From Legionella micdadei (GTDB lineage: Bacteria; Pseudomonadota; Gammaproteobacteria; Legionellales; Legionellaceae), in NCBI RefSeq assembly GCF_000953635.1, contig NZ_LN614830.1, positions 2,595,001 to 2,659,000 on the forward strand: 64,000 nucleotides of DNA, read 5' to 3'. Shown here one piece after another: positions 9,566-19,546 of the stretch. Numbering within the stretch: the first letter of the stretch is position 1; the number at the start of each line of letters is the position of its first letter. A model generated the notes under the pieces. It did not search any database and was not told the DNA's origin. It saw only the letters and a list, made by a program, of their open reading frames with translations. Made by a program: the position numbers and the translations under genes.

Positions 9566-10384
9566 CTAACAAGCCAAAATATGAATATTTGGATTATTCG
9601 GATCAACAGGGAATAAAGGCGGATATTCACCGAGTTCCTTGGCCCGTTCGATGTAACGCTTAATGTCTGACTCGACAAAGTCATAGAGTTGTTGGTAATC
9701 GTCAATGACAAAATAAACTGGCTGCAGCATATCGATTCGGTAAGGCATACGAAAAGCAACAACAGGATCAAACAATATCCGCATTGCTTCATCACTCTCA
9801 ACACTATAAGCCGTTTCGCTAATTGAAGAAAGGATACCTCCTCCGTAAGCTCGCAACCCTTTTGGTGTCTTAATTAAACCAAACTCAACAGTAAACCAAA
9901 AAAGCCGCTGCAACAAAGGCCACTTTTCTTCGGGTAGACTTAGCACTTTACGGGCATAATTACAGACAAAATCCGCGTACACGGGATCAGTCAGCATTGG
10001 GCAATGGCCAAAAAGCTCATGAAAAATATCAGGCTCTTTAACGTAATCGATTTCCTCTTCACAACGAATAAAGGTGGCTGCTGGAAAACGCCGCTTTGCC
10101 AGTAATTCAAAAAAAGCACGTGCCGAAATTAGGGCTTCCACAGGCTCAACCTGCCATCCAGTGAGAGCATTGAGACGGCGGCTAAGCTCAGGCAACTGGG
10201 GAATATGCCCAGCAGACAAACCAAGACTTTCTAAACCTTGTAAAAACTCATCGCAAGCCCTTCCTGGTATAATTCTCATCTGACGCTCATAAAGTATTTG
10301 CCAGATGCGATGCTCTTCATTCGAATACTCTACCATCCCTTCTGCATCAGGTTGGTGAGCAACATAGCGGCTGACAAATTCCAT
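9566..10384 (-). CDS. phhA: Phenylalanine 4-monooxygenase
   Basis: This 272-residue single-domain enzyme is the size of bacterial PhhA, which lacks the regulatory domain of animal enzymes. It hydroxylates phenylalanine to tyrosine using iron and a pterin cofactor. The iron-binding HELFGHCP motif (near residue 125-132) and the downstream glutamate in WFTVEFGLI are present. In Legionella this enzyme feeds pyomelanin pigment formation through homogentisate. It is transcribed alone; an AT-rich leader lies at 10385-10467. Confidence 0.95.
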   Translation of the reverse strand: MEFVSRYVAHQPDAEGMVEYSNEEHRIWQILYERQMRIIPGRACDEFLQGLESLGLSAGHIPQLPELSRRLNALTGWQVEPVEALISARAFFELLAKRRFPAATFIRCEEEIDYVKEPDIFHELFGHCPMLTDPVYADFVCNYARKVLSLPEEKWPLLQRLFWFTVEFGLIKTPKGLRAYGGGILSSISETAYSVESDEAMRILFDPVVAFRMPYRIDMLQPVYFVIDDYQQLYDFVESDIKRYIERAKELGEYPPLFPVDPNNPNIHILAC

Positions 10385-10467
10385 GGTAACTCCTAAAAGC
10401 GAACAAAATAAAATTATAATATTCTTATGATTAAATTATAGTGCTTTACTGATCGCACAAAAACTGG

Positions 10468-11898
10468 TTAAGACTCAATCATAACTTTGCATAGTTTATC
10501 TTCCAACGCCTTATATTTAGCAGCTGGATCAACAAATCCATTGATCATGATTGAAAAAATCAGGGTCTGCTTTTTGTTAGTCTCAAGATAACCCGACAAA
10601 GATGTCACTGCGGTTTCAGAACCTGTCTTTGCATGTACTTTCCCTAAAGCTACAGAATCGTTCATTCTATCCTTAAGTGTGCCATCTACGCCTGATATGG
10701 CAAGAGAAGAAATAAAATCAGATGCCCCTGGAGATAAAAAGATTTTCTGTAGTAGGGTAACTATTTGTGCTGGGGTTAAAAAATTATAGCGAGAACTGCC
10801 TGCACCATCAATAAGCGTGGTTTTAGGAAAATTCAGCTGTACCGATTGGGCCAAAATATCGCGCACCGCACTATTCCCATTAGCAAAACTTCCTGCTTCG
10901 TGAGCATAGTTTGCTCCCATTGTCTTAAACAAAGCATCGGCAATCGTGTTATCCGATTCTTTTAACATCGTTGCCACTAAGTTTTTTAACGGTGGAGAAT
11001 CTTGACGAGCAAACGGTTTGGCTGGAGTCTCAAAATTTTTAAACTCCACTTCCCCAGTGACACCTATGTGATTTTTTTCTAAAAAATGCTTTAACAATAG
11101 TTTTACATTATCTCGCGGATTACTGATTGCCATTTCGACGGGGTAAGGGCTAGCGGAAGCACTAAGACACCCGCTCATCACATAAGTTGTCTCATCACTG
11201 CGCTTCACTTTCACTCTACAGTTCTTCGTTGAAGCAGGACTGGTCATAACTTGATTAATAAAATGCATGGATTGTGGGTAGTTAGGCAGTTCAAGTTTGG
11301 CAAGTTGCCCAGGTTCAGGAGCAGGAATTAAGGTTGCTTTGACACAATTATGATTAATAATTAAAGCACTTATCGGCGAACCCCAGCAAAAATCTTGATC
11401 ATCCCAAGAAGTTCCCGGACTCATACCCATTTGATCAAAGGCAGTATCATCAATAATGATTTTACCCTTGATACGGAGGATGCCTACTTCTGCTAATGAA
11501 TTGATGAGTGATTCCAGTTGTTCCACAGTGAATACGGGATCACCTGAAAATTGTAGGTATAGGTTATCCCTCAAAACCCCTTTACGGATTTTAGTATAAT
11601 CAAGAAAAAGTTGGGTTCGATAAGTAAAATCAGGACCAAGCGAGTGAAGTGCTGCAAACGCTGTGAATAATTTTTGATTGCTCGCCGGCATAAAATAGCG
11701 ATTCACATTCTTTTTAAAAAGGACTTTACCAGTTTTTGCATCTTGCACATAAATACCGATATTAATATCCTCTTTAATATCACTTAAGACATCCTGTATT
11801 TTCGTATCAAGAAAGGTAGCTTCAACGGTTTCCTCTGCAAAGGAGGCAATTGAAAAGCACGATACAAACAGCGTAAAAGCTAAGAGATATGTTCTCAT
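10468..11898 (-). CDS. dacB: D-alanyl-D-alanine carboxypeptidase/endopeptidase (PBP4 type)
   Basis: The 476-residue protein has all three active-site motifs of class C penicillin-binding proteins: SNQK near residue 68 (nucleophile), SDN near 315, and KTG near 420. A signal peptide (MRTYLLAFTL... to about residue 22) places it in the periplasm, where it trims or cleaves peptidoglycan stem peptides and cross-links. I chose the ATG at 11898 because it starts the signal peptide and follows GGAATATCAAT; the reading frame extends 18 codons upstream, but those residues are charged and cysteine-rich. Confidence 0.92.
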   Translation of the reverse strand: MRTYLLAFTLFVSCFSIASFAEETVEATFLDTKIQDVLSDIKEDINIGIYVQDAKTGKVLFKKNVNRYFMPASNQKLFTAFAALHSLGPDFTYRTQLFLDYTKIRKGVLRDNLYLQFSGDPVFTVEQLESLINSLAEVGILRIKGKIIIDDTAFDQMGMSPGTSWDDQDFCWGSPISALIINHNCVKATLIPAPEPGQLAKLELPNYPQSMHFINQVMTSPASTKNCRVKVKRSDETTYVMSGCLSASASPYPVEMAISNPRDNVKLLLKHFLEKNHIGVTGEVEFKNFETPAKPFARQDSPPLKNLVATMLKESDNTIADALFKTMGANYAHEAGSFANGNSAVRDILAQSVQLNFPKTTLIDGAGSSRYNFLTPAQIVTLLQKIFLSPGASDFISSLAISGVDGTLKDRMNDSVALGKVHAKTGSETAVTSLSGYLETNKKQTLIFSIMINGFVDPAAKYKALEDKLCKVMIES

Positions 11899-11987
11899 AT
11901 TGATATTCCATTTAAATTCACAGTGATCGCTTCTCAGTCTACAACCGTGCATCTGTTTCGGGCGTGTATTAGGAGAACAGGCTTACA

Positions 11988-12845
11988 TTACCCTTCCCTT
12001 CGTCGAATCTGTGAAATGGGTATAAATGTTTCCGTACCCTTTTCTATTCGGTGCTGGCTCCCTTTCCAGGCATGCCCGTAAACTACCTCATAGGTCAGTG
12101 GGTATTTGCCCTGCGGGGTAGACAAAGCCTGGTACGCCGACTCAAATGTTTGCCACGAATTTTTGCCTGTTAGCCCTTCATTGCGTGCTTGATTGATATT
12201 GCGCACCCCTTGCGCCTTCAAATTCTGCAATAACTGCTTAAGGCTAGAATAGTGTACTGTTAATAACTCCATATCGACAACAGGATCGAGAAAATGTTCA
12301 GCCAACAAACAATCACCAATATCATGCATGTCGATAAAGTCATTTGTATGAGCATAATTATCAACTACTGACCAGGCCTGTTTTAACTCTTTAAACGTAT
12401 CTGGGCCGAGGGTTGAAAACATCAAGCAACCATTCAAATTCATCACACGATTCAACTCCCTTATTACTGCAGAAAGCGGCGAAGACCAATGGATGGTTTG
12501 ATTCGCAAAAACTAAATCAAACACACCATCATTGAAAGGTAACGATGTCATATCCGCATTAATCAACGGCCACTTGCACCGCCATTTTTGTTTTCTCCGG
12601 GACTGCTTAAGCATCGCATACGATAAATCCAAGCCGATTACTTGTGCTTGGGGATAAAGTTTTTTAAGCTGAGAGGTAAAGATTCCTGTGCCACAGCCTA
12701 AATCAAGCACATAACGTGGTGTGATTTTTAAATAATGTAAGCGTTCAAATAAGCGCTCACCGATTTCATTTTGCACTTTGGCCGCTTTTTCATACTCCGT
12801 AGCCTGTTTATCAAAAGCATTGCAGATTTCAGTTATTCGATTCAT
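11988..12845 (-). CDS. bioC: BioC, malonyl-ACP O-methyltransferase
   Basis: A class I SAM-dependent methyltransferase of about 285 residues. Motif I is VLDLGCGTGIFT (near residue 48), the acidic strand end is VIGLDLS, and FDLVFANQTIHWS matches BioC rather than generic methyltransferases. BioC masks the malonyl group with a methyl ester so that the fatty-acid machinery can build the pimeloyl chain of biotin. Other bio genes are not adjacent. The start is uncertain: two consecutive ATGs (12848, 12845) and an upstream GTG at 12878 are in frame, none with a strong ribosome site. Confidence 0.85.
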   Translation of the reverse strand: MNRITEICNAFDKQATEYEKAAKVQNEIGERLFERLHYLKITPRYVLDLGCGTGIFTSQLKKLYPQAQVIGLDLSYAMLKQSRRKQKWRCKWPLINADMTSLPFNDGVFDLVFANQTIHWSSPLSAVIRELNRVMNLNGCLMFSTLGPDTFKELKQAWSVVDNYAHTNDFIDMHDIGDCLLAEHFLDPVVDMELLTVHYSSLKQLLQNLKAQGVRNINQARNEGLTGKNSWQTFESAYQALSTPQGKYPLTYEVVYGHAWKGSQHRIEKGTETFIPISQIRRREG

Positions 12846-12928
12846 CATTAGGTCAACAATAATTAAGGCGTGATACACATTTGTAATTGCTCAGCTTCCC
12901 CACGTTAATCTTTACTCGAACGGTCTGA

Positions 12929-12960
12929 TTTTCTCGCAAGATGCGCCAAATACGCCCGTT
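12929..12960 (+). repeat. Dispersed repeat, copy 1 (upstream of comF)
   Basis: TTTTCTCGCAAGATGCGCC followed by AAATA and then CCGTT is shared nearly exactly with 40219-40251, 27 kb away, upstream of icmH. About 24 consecutive bases match, then two differences, then five more matching. It is extragenic in both places and looks like a dispersed repeat or shared regulatory element. Confidence 0.6.
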
Positions 12961-13018
12961 GCTTTATAGGAACTTAGCACTTTCTAATTTTCCACACGCC
13001 ATAAGGGAATCCAACGTC

Positions 13019-13714
13019 GTGCGCCAGAAAATCACCAGTATAACACAGTTGTTGCGTTTGCCTTCGGTCTGTGTCCTTTGTAACCAATACCATGATCAAC
13101 CCTTTCCTGTTTGTCATCCATGCACACGCTTGTTTAAGAAAATCGGACCTGCATGCCGTTATTGCGCCCATCCTTTGCCGGATGAAAAATATTTAGTTTG
13201 CGGGATTTGTGTAAAAGAAAAACCAACCATTGATAATACAATCACAGCTTATCGGTTCGAAGAACCTTTACGCACTTTATTGCATGGATTTAAATATCAT
13301 GAAGCATTTTACCTGGGTGGGTTTTTGGCCAAATTAATATTAGAAGCATTGGCAAATCGACCGATCACCACAGAATGCCTCATTCCTGTCCCCTTGCATC
13401 CTAAGCGCCTTAGGCAGAGAGGCTTCAATCAGGCAGTTGAACTCTCTAGAATTCTATCTAAAAAATTACAGATACCTTGTGAGCCCAATCTTTGTAAACG
13501 CATTGTCCATACCGATCCGCAAGTTAATTTAGATAGAAAACAACGAAAACAAAACGTGCGCGGTGCTTTTCAAAGTAAATTGACTCACTATCAACACATT
13601 ACTTTGGTGGATGATTTATTGACAACTGGGAGCACAGCTAATGAATTGGCACGTGTTCTTAAACAACAAGGCGCCACTCGAATTGATCTTTGGTGTTGTG
13701 CGCGGGCTTTTTAA
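13019..13714 (+). CDS. comF: ComF family phosphoribosyltransferase-like protein
   Basis: About 231 residues. An N-terminal zinc-ribbon-like region has four CxxC pairs (CVLC, CHPC, CRYC, CGIC). A phosphoribosyltransferase fold follows, with the PRPP-binding loop ITLVDDLLTTGST near the C terminus. ComF is needed for uptake of transforming DNA; Legionella are naturally competent. The open frame reaches back to an ATG at 12941, but that ATG lies inside a dispersed repeat. The GTG at 13019 has AAGGGA 10 bases upstream and places the first CxxC at the usual distance. The 3' end overlaps the convergent protease gene by four bases. Confidence 0.85.
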   Translation: MRQKITSITQLLRLPSVCVLCNQYHDQPFPVCHPCTRLFKKIGPACRYCAHPLPDEKYLVCGICVKEKPTIDNTITAYRFEEPLRTLLHGFKYHEAFYLGGFLAKLILEALANRPITTECLIPVPLHPKRLRQRGFNQAVELSRILSKKLQIPCEPNLCKRIVHTDPQVNLDRKQRKQNVRGAFQSKLTHYQHITLVDDLLTTGSTANELARVLKQQGATRIDLWCCARAF

Positions 13715-14820
13715 CGAGTTAAATACCGCTGTAAGTCATTCATCAAAAGCTGAATGAGCAAGACAGCAAATACAATGAATGCCAAACGGTATAATAACAC
13801 CTCGACTGCGATAGACATCGGCTTCCCACGAATTTTTTCCACTAATGAATAAACAATTGAGCCTCCATCAAGGCCTGGAATAGGAAATAAATTCACAAAG
13901 CCAACGGCTAAACTTAAGCTAGCAATAAAAGATAAAAATACTGCAGTTCCTTGCAAAAAAGAGGTTATTGACACGGAAAACAATCCTAAAGGCCCAAGTA
14001 AAACCGAGAAGGGGATCATCCCGGTAATTAGCTGCTTCAACATCACTAGAAAAAAAACAAGCAAATACAGAATTTGTTCAAAGGCATGGCGAATTGAGTC
14101 CATAAAAGATTGGCCAACAACAAAGGAATTAGAAACATTAGCAGGAACCGCTTCAATGCCAAGCGCACTTAATAAGGTATCCTTTTTTTTGTAGTGCCAT
14201 TGGCTTAGATCCAAATTGACTTTTCGTAAACCCCCTTCTTCATTGCTAACCCAAACCGGTACATTTTTTTTACCGAGAGTCATGACCAGGCTCATGCCTA
14301 CATCTTGCCATGAACTGGTTTTCCAACCTGAAATTTCAACAAAGCGATCATGAGCCTTTAAGCCTGCCAATGCGGCGATGCTTTGCGGTAACACGTTTTG
14401 AATCAATGGTTGCTGTTGTTGATAACCCAGCATAAATAGCATTGTAAAGGCCAACCAGGCCATGATTAAGTTAGCTAGGGCACCAGAAAGCAAAATAATA
14501 CAACGCTGCCAAATGGGTTTTTTATCAAAACATAAGGAGTAATGTTCTTTTTCTAAAACTGGTTCTATTCTTGAATTGAGCAAATGCACATAGCCTCCTA
14601 GAGGCCACAAAGCCCAAACCCATTCTCGTCCAGATTTATCTTTATAAGATAGTAGTGGTTTGCCAAAGCCGATGGCGATTCGCTTGATCTTAACGCCGAA
14701 TAGCTTTGCTGCCAGGGCGTGTCCTGTCTCATGTATTCCAACGACTAAAATCAGGGTTATTACAATGGCAAGTAAAGCCAATATCATGAATGACCTCCGG
14801 TGCGCATCTGACACTTTCAT
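13711..14820 (-). CDS. RseP-like site-2 intramembrane metalloprotease
   Basis: A 369-residue M50-family protease. The zinc-binding HETGHALAAKLFGV lies in the first transmembrane helix (residues 26-40), one PDZ domain spans about 125-215, and the C-terminal helix carries NLFPIPGLDGG, the second metal-ligand motif. E. coli RseP is about 450 residues with two PDZ domains, so this is a short form. Such proteases cleave membrane-bound anti-sigma factors or signal-peptide remnants. It is not in the usual dxr-rseP-bamA context, so it may be a paralogue of the essential copy. Confidence 0.85.
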   Translation of the reverse strand: MKVSDAHRRSFMILALLAIVITLILVVGIHETGHALAAKLFGVKIKRIAIGFGKPLLSYKDKSGREWVWALWPLGGYVHLLNSRIEPVLEKEHYSLCFDKKPIWQRCIILLSGALANLIMAWLAFTMLFMLGYQQQQPLIQNVLPQSIAALAGLKAHDRFVEISGWKTSSWQDVGMSLVMTLGKKNVPVWVSNEEGGLRKVNLDLSQWHYKKKDTLLSALGIEAVPANVSNSFVVGQSFMDSIRHAFEQILYLLVFFLVMLKQLITGMIPFSVLLGPLGLFSVSITSFLQGTAVFLSFIASLSLAVGFVNLFPIPGLDGGSIVYSLVEKIRGKPMSIAVEVLLYRLAFIVFAVLLIQLLMNDLQRYLTR

Positions 14821-14845
14821 TAAGCTATTTTACGGAAAGCCCAAT

Positions 14846-15130
14846 TTACGCATTATTCTTTGTGTTATTGACAACTAATCGTAGCGAAGGTTGTCCTTTT
14901 CGACCTTCTAATTCATACCCTTTGCGATAGACTTCAAAAGTTCGATAAGCTTGGCTTGTTTCACTGTCCACTAACTCAACGTCATCGCCTTGATCATCGA
15001 CCAGGGTAACGCTCAGATGCATCTCTCGGAAATTGCCAATTTTATATCGCTCTTTGAACAAACGTAGCACACTCAATAAACTTTCTGCGGCCTCTTCACT
15101 GTTGTGTTCACCTCGAAAAATGATGTCCAT
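14846..15130 (-). CDS. Small conserved-looking hypothetical protein (94 aa)
   Basis: Not recognised. The 94-residue acidic protein has a helical N-terminal part (HNSEEAAESLLSVLRLFKERY) and a strand-rich remainder (MHLSVTLVDDQGDDVELVD, RTFEVYR, SLRLVVN), with no signal peptide or membrane segment. The ATG at 15130 has AGGGG just upstream. It lies 25 bases upstream of the RseP-like protease on the same strand, so the two probably share a transcript. Confidence 0.65.
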   Translation of the reverse strand: MDIIFRGEHNSEEAAESLLSVLRLFKERYKIGNFREMHLSVTLVDDQGDDVELVDSETSQAYRTFEVYRKGYELEGRKGQPSLRLVVNNTKNNA

Positions 15131-15136
15131 TGCCAC

Positions 15137-15497
15137 CCCTTATCAGGATTCTGCCTGTTCAAGAAAGCCTACTATTGTTAGCGGCGATAAATAAAATGAC
15201 TTGAGATTAATATGCAATAATTTTATCAAATTTAACTTTTTTTAGTCATATTGACTATGCTTTTCATTCCCAATGTGCTTAATTCAGTGAGTCACTTACG
15301 TGCGTATAAAGAACGACGAAAGAAGAATAAGGAATCCCTCTTATCCAATGTAATCGCCAATTCCCAGCCGATGGAACTATCCTCCTTATCTTGCACAGCT
15401 TAAAAATGGGACAGCAGTGCCTTAACTTGATTAAACGCTATAAATTTATTGGCTAATGGTTTACAATTCCAAGATTATTCTGTGGCTCTATATTCCT
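15137..15497. other. Divergent intergenic region before hemA
   Basis: About 360 bases without a gene. It must contain the promoters of hemA (rightward) and of the small unknown gene (leftward). It is AT-rich between 15190 and 15260. I see no RNA gene, repeat or strong palindrome. Confidence 0.4.
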
Positions 15498-16772
15498 ATG
15501 GTGTTTGTCGCGTGTGGGCTAAATCATAAAACTGCTCCAATTAATGTGCGGGAGAAGATCGCATTACCGCTTGCTATGCAAGGAACATTGCTTAATAGCC
15601 TGGTAAATCTGCCTGCTGTCAATGAAGCTGCGATTTTATCTACCTGTAATCGCACTGAAATTTACTGCGATACAGAGGAGCCAGAAAGCCTTGCCCCCTG
15701 GCTTGCCTATCAACATCAACTTGCACCTGAGTCTTTATCCCCATACTTCTATATTCATCACGGGCATCACGGCATTCGCCATACTTTGCGCGTAGCCAGC
15801 GGCTTAGATTCAATGATGTTGGGCGAACCCCAGATTCTTGGCCAGATGAAACAAGCCTACCAATATGCTTGTGAATTAGGTACCATCAAGACCAATTTAC
15901 GCCAAGTATTCGAATACGTTTTCAGCGCGAGTAAACGCATCAGAAACCGCAGCGGTATTGGTACAAACCCTGTATCAGTAGCTTATGCAGCTGTACAGCT
16001 GGTCAGCCAATTCTTTTCCGATTTTCAGTCATTAAACGCTTTTTTAATCGGTTCAGGAGAAACAGCGACACTTGTTGCAAAATATTTGCACAAACAAGGT
16101 GTAAGAAATTTCTTCGTCGCAAGCCGCACCAACGAGAATGCAAAGCAACTTTCTGCAGCATTTAATGGGAAAGCATTAACTATTGGGGATATTCCACAAT
16201 ACCTTGCCCAAGCTGATGTAGTCATCTCTGCAACTGCTTGTCCTTTACCATTTATTAATAAAAGCCTAGTGGAACATGCATTAGGTAAACGTGCTCATGC
16301 ACCTATGTTTTTTCTTGACTTAGCCGTCCCCCGCGATATTGAACCGGATGTTGCCGAAATAGAAGCAGTTCGTCTCTATAATATCGATGATCTGCAATCC
16401 ATGATTGTAAAAGGTATGGATGAACGGCGCTCTGCCGCACTTCAAGCAGAGCAACTCATCGAATCTGAATTAGACAATTATATTCGTTGGCATCGCTCAT
16501 TGCGGGCTAAAGATGCTATTTGTAATTACCGCAACCGCATGCACGATTTAGCACAACAAGAATTAAAACGAGCCCAAGAAAAATTACGGGCTGGCCATTG
16601 CCAAATTGGGGTGTTACAGGAATTGTGTGATCGGTTAGTTAATAAATTAACACATCCTCCCTCTGTTGGCCTTCGCCAAGCAGCGCAGGATGGACGTGAA
16701 GAACTTCTTGATTTAGTCCATTATTTATATAATTTCACAACGATTCAATCCCCCTATGAAGAAATCTCTTGA
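15498..16772 (+). CDS. hemA: Glutamyl-tRNA reductase
   Basis: The first committed enzyme of tetrapyrrole (haem) synthesis, reducing glutamyl-tRNA to glutamate-1-semialdehyde. The product (about 424 residues from this start) begins [14 protein letters not shown], the family N terminus, and has the catalytic cysteine in [12 protein letters not shown] near residue 50, the [17 protein letters not shown] block, and an NADPH-binding segment FLIGSGETA. The frame opens 14 codons earlier (15456), but those residues precede the conserved start. Its end overlaps prfA by 17 bases: the conserved hemA-prfA-prmC operon. Confidence 0.97.
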   Translation: MVFVACGLNHKTAPINVREKIALPLAMQGTLLNSLVNLPAVNEAAILSTCNRTEIYCDTEEPESLAPWLAYQHQLAPESLSPYFYIHHGHHGIRHTLRVASGLDSMMLGEPQILGQMKQAYQYACELGTIKTNLRQVFEYVFSASKRIRNRSGIGTNPVSVAYAAVQLVSQFFSDFQSLNAFLIGSGETATLVAKYLHKQGVRNFFVASRTNENAKQLSAAFNGKALTIGDIPQYLAQADVVISATACPLPFINKSLVEHALGKRAHAPMFFLDLAVPRDIEPDVAEIEAVRLYNIDDLQSMIVKGMDERRSAALQAEQLIESELDNYIRWHRSLRAKDAICNYRNRMHDLAQQELKRAQEKLRAGHCQIGVLQELCDRLVNKLTHPPSVGLRQAAQDGREELLDLVHYLYNFTTIQSPYEEIS

Positions 16773-17844
16773 ATCCAAACTTGAGCAAATGCTTGAACGA
16801 TTTCAGGAAGTAGGCCGCCTGCTTTCGGAAGCCTCAGTAATCGCTGATCAGAACAAATTTAAGAATTTGTCCAAAGAATATGCACAATTAGAACCAGTCG
16901 CAAACTGCTTTAACACCTATGTACAAGCACGCGATAACCTTGCTTCGCTACAAGAATTGCTTGAAGGTGACGACAAAGAACTCGCTGAGATGGCAGCTGA
17001 TGAAATCGACGCAGCCAAGAAAAAACTAGAAGGACTCGACGAAGAGCTGCAATGGCATCTCCTCCCCAAGGATCCTGATGATGAACGTAATGTTTACCTT
17101 GAAATCAGAGCTGGGACTGGTGGCGACGAAGCAGCAATTTTTGCCGGCGACTTATTTCGGATGTACAGCCGCTATGCTGAAACCCAAGGCTGGCAAGTTG
17201 AAGTGATCAGCGCCAGCCATGGTGAACACGGCGGATATAAAGAAATTATTGCGAGAGTCAGCGGTCATGATGTTTATTCGCAGCTAAAATTTGAATCAGG
17301 TGCGCATCGTGTTCAGCGTGTTCCAGAAACAGAATCGCAAGGACGTGTCCATACTTCAGCTTGTACTGTTGCAATTCTTCCTGAAGTTGAAGAAATCGAT
17401 GAGATTGAAATTAATAACGATGAAATACGCATTGATACTTATCGCGCTTCGGGAGCTGGAGGCCAGCATGTCAATAAAACTGATTCTGCAATACGGATTA
17501 CCCATCTTCCAACTGGACTCGTTGTTGAATGCCAAGACGAACGCTCGCAACATAAAAATCGAGCAAAAGCAATGGCACTACTCCGGACACGGTTACTGGA
17601 TGCAGAACAGACCAAACAGCGCCAACAACAAGCGCAAACTCGCAAATCCCTCGTGGGCACAGGGGATCGTTCCGAACGTATCCGAACCTATAATTTTCCC
17701 CAGGGCCGATTAACTGATCATCGCATTAATTTGACGCTTTACCAGCTACCTGACATCATTTCTGGCGATTTAGCGCCGATAATTGATGCGCTTAAACGCG
17801 AATATCATGCAGAATTACTTGCCGAGCTTGGACGCCATGATTGA
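16756..17844 (+). CDS. prfA: Peptide chain release factor 1
   Basis: A full-length 362-residue class I release factor recognising UAA and UAG. It has the GGQ motif ([14 protein letters not shown], near residue 235) that triggers peptidyl-tRNA hydrolysis; the glutamine is the target of PrmC, encoded next. The codon-recognition region (near 185-195) contains the RF1-type P-x-T equivalent ([12 protein letters not shown] downstream of [10 protein letters not shown]). The start overlaps the hemA end by 17 bases. Confidence 0.97.
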   Translation: MKKSLESKLEQMLERFQEVGRLLSEASVIADQNKFKNLSKEYAQLEPVANCFNTYVQARDNLASLQELLEGDDKELAEMAADEIDAAKKKLEGLDEELQWHLLPKDPDDERNVYLEIRAGTGGDEAAIFAGDLFRMYSRYAETQGWQVEVISASHGEHGGYKEIIARVSGHDVYSQLKFESGAHRVQRVPETESQGRVHTSACTVAILPEVEEIDEIEINNDEIRIDTYRASGAGGQHVNKTDSAIRITHLPTGLVVECQDERSQHKNRAKAMALLRTRLLDAEQTKQRQQQAQTRKSLVGTGDRSERIRTYNFPQGRLTDHRINLTLYQLPDIISGDLAPIIDALKREYHAELLAELGRHD

Positions 17845-18676
17845 CATAAAAGGGGCGCTATCACAAGCGACAACCCAACTTGAAGCAGAAAGTGATAGCC
17901 CCCGTTTAGATGGCGAAATTCTTCTTGCGCATGTCTTGATGAAGACCCGTACCTACCTTTATACCCATATGGATAAAACCCTGACAAAAGCCCAATGGCA
18001 AACCTTTCAACAGCTGGTTGACAAGCGTGCTCATGGTATGCCCATTCCCTATTTAACTGGTACAAGGGAATTCTGGTCACTTCCTCTTAAAGTTTGTGAG
18101 GACACACTTATACCAAGACCAGAAACTGAGTTACTGGTGGAACTCACTTTAAAGTTACTGGCCGATAAACCTCATGCCCAAATCCTGGATTTGGGCACGG
18201 GAAGCGGGGCTATCGCCCTAGCTTGTGCCCATGAGCGACCCGATTGGCAAATTATTGCTTGTGATTGCAGTCTGTCAGCTTTGCAAATCGCAGAAGAAAA
18301 TGCTGCCCGCCTTCGGGTAACGAATATTTGCTTCTACCATTCGGATTGGTTTGAAAAAATTAGCCTTACGCAAAAATTCGATGCTATTGTTACCAATCCA
18401 CCTTATATTGCAGCTAATGATCCTCATCTTATCCAGGGCGATGTTCGCTTTGAACCCACTCTGGCATTAGTTGGAGGCACCGATGGTTTGGAAGCAATAA
18501 GGCATATCATTCAGCATAGTCTTGCTAGACTTAAACCTGACGGGCTATTATTGATTGAGCACGGTTTTGATCAAAAATCTGCAGTAGGGTCTATGCTTAA
18601 TGATTATGGGTATAGGCAAGTTCAGTGCTGGCAAGACTTGCAAGGGAATGACCGAGTGAGTGGTGGTAAACGATAA
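17837..18676 (+). CDS. prmC: Release factor glutamine methyltransferase
   Basis: PrmC (HemK) methylates the GGQ glutamine of release factors. The 279-residue protein has a helical N-terminal domain, a SAM-binding motif ([14 protein letters not shown], near residue 115) and the catalytic NPPY ([11 protein letters not shown], near 185). The ATG at 17837 overlaps the prfA stop by eight bases and gives the family's usual N terminus; an in-frame start at 17783 would lie deep inside prfA. Confidence 0.95.
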   Translation: MIDIKGALSQATTQLEAESDSPRLDGEILLAHVLMKTRTYLYTHMDKTLTKAQWQTFQQLVDKRAHGMPIPYLTGTREFWSLPLKVCEDTLIPRPETELLVELTLKLLADKPHAQILDLGTGSGAIALACAHERPDWQIIACDCSLSALQIAEENAARLRVTNICFYHSDWFEKISLTQKFDAIVTNPPYIAANDPHLIQGDVRFEPTLALVGGTDGLEAIRHIIQHSLARLKPDGLLLIEHGFDQKSAVGSMLNDYGYRQVQCWQDLQGNDRVSGGKR

Positions 18677-18777
18677 TAGGGAATAGTTGATGACCAGCCT
18701 GTTTTTTGATATATCTAGCGGTTTTCTAGCGCATGCCGTAAGGGCTTGTTGGAAAGACACCAGAGCAGGAGGCATTG

Positions 18778-19254
18778 ATGCCGGAACAACTAATTGATAA
18801 AAATAGTGAGAGTAAAAGAAACGTGAAAAATGACGCCGTTAGCAACATGGGAATAGCCCCCTATCAGGAAACTGAAGGCGAAGAATACATGAATGAAAAG
18901 CAGCTTGCGCATATTGAAAAAATATTGCTTGCTTGGCGCCAATCACTAATGGAAGAAGTCGACAGAACAGTAACCCATATGAAGGATGAGGCGGCTAACT
19001 TTCCCGATCCTTCTGATCGTGCCAGTCAAGAGGAAGAGTTTAGTCTTGAACTGAGAACTCGCGATCGGGAGCGAAAACTAATTAAAAAGATTGAAGATGC
19101 TCTTGAACGATTGCGCGATCAAGATTTTGGTTACTGTGAAGCCTGCGGCATCGAAATAGGCCTCCGTCGCCTTGAGGCACGTCCTACTGCTACTCTGTGC
19201 ATCGATTGTAAAACGCTTTCCGAGATTAAAGAGCGGCAAAATCAAGGAAGCTAG
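18778..19254 (+). CDS. dksA: DksA, RNA polymerase-binding transcription factor
   Basis: About 158 residues and very close to E. coli DksA: shared blocks include [39 protein letters not shown], and the zinc finger with four cysteines ([19 protein letters not shown] then CIDC). The coiled-coil tip aspartates ([14 protein letters not shown]) are present. With ppGpp it reprograms RNA polymerase, in Legionella affecting the replicative-to-transmissive switch. The ATG at 18778 follows AGGAGG by six bases; a TTG directly before it is less likely. It carries a charged N-terminal extension (about 20 residues). Confidence 0.97.
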   Translation: MPEQLIDKNSESKRNVKNDAVSNMGIAPYQETEGEEYMNEKQLAHIEKILLAWRQSLMEEVDRTVTHMKDEAANFPDPSDRASQEEEFSLELRTRDRERKLIKKIEDALERLRDQDFGYCEACGIEIGLRRLEARPTATLCIDCKTLSEIKERQNQGS

Positions 19255-19289
19255 AATTTAGCAATCTGCTCATCTAGGATTTAGGCCTA

Positions 19290-19362
19290 GCCTAGGTTGA
19301 GTCGCGACCAATATTGAATCTTATTCAAATCGATGTTGGTCAGCAACCCAACCTACACACCC
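19290..19362. terminator. Bipartite inverted repeat downstream of dksA
   Basis: TAGGTTG...CGACCAA and TTGGTC...CAACCTA can pair in two blocks, with an AT-rich loop (TATTGAATCTTATTC...) between them. It is in the 290-base gap between the convergent dksA and waaA genes, where a bidirectional terminator is expected. There is no strong T-run. Confidence 0.4.
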
Positions 19363-19546
19363 ACTACATTGCATAAAGCAATATTTTGACTGTAATGGAT
19401 AAGTCCCTATCATTAAGCAACATATTTGGCACATTTGTCAGAAAAACATGCCAAAACTCGTCACAAACCAGGAGCCCTGCTGATCCACAGCGTAAAAGAA
19501 CTTAGTTAGCTATAAAATCGCCCAGCTTCGGCGAATGGGGGAACGC

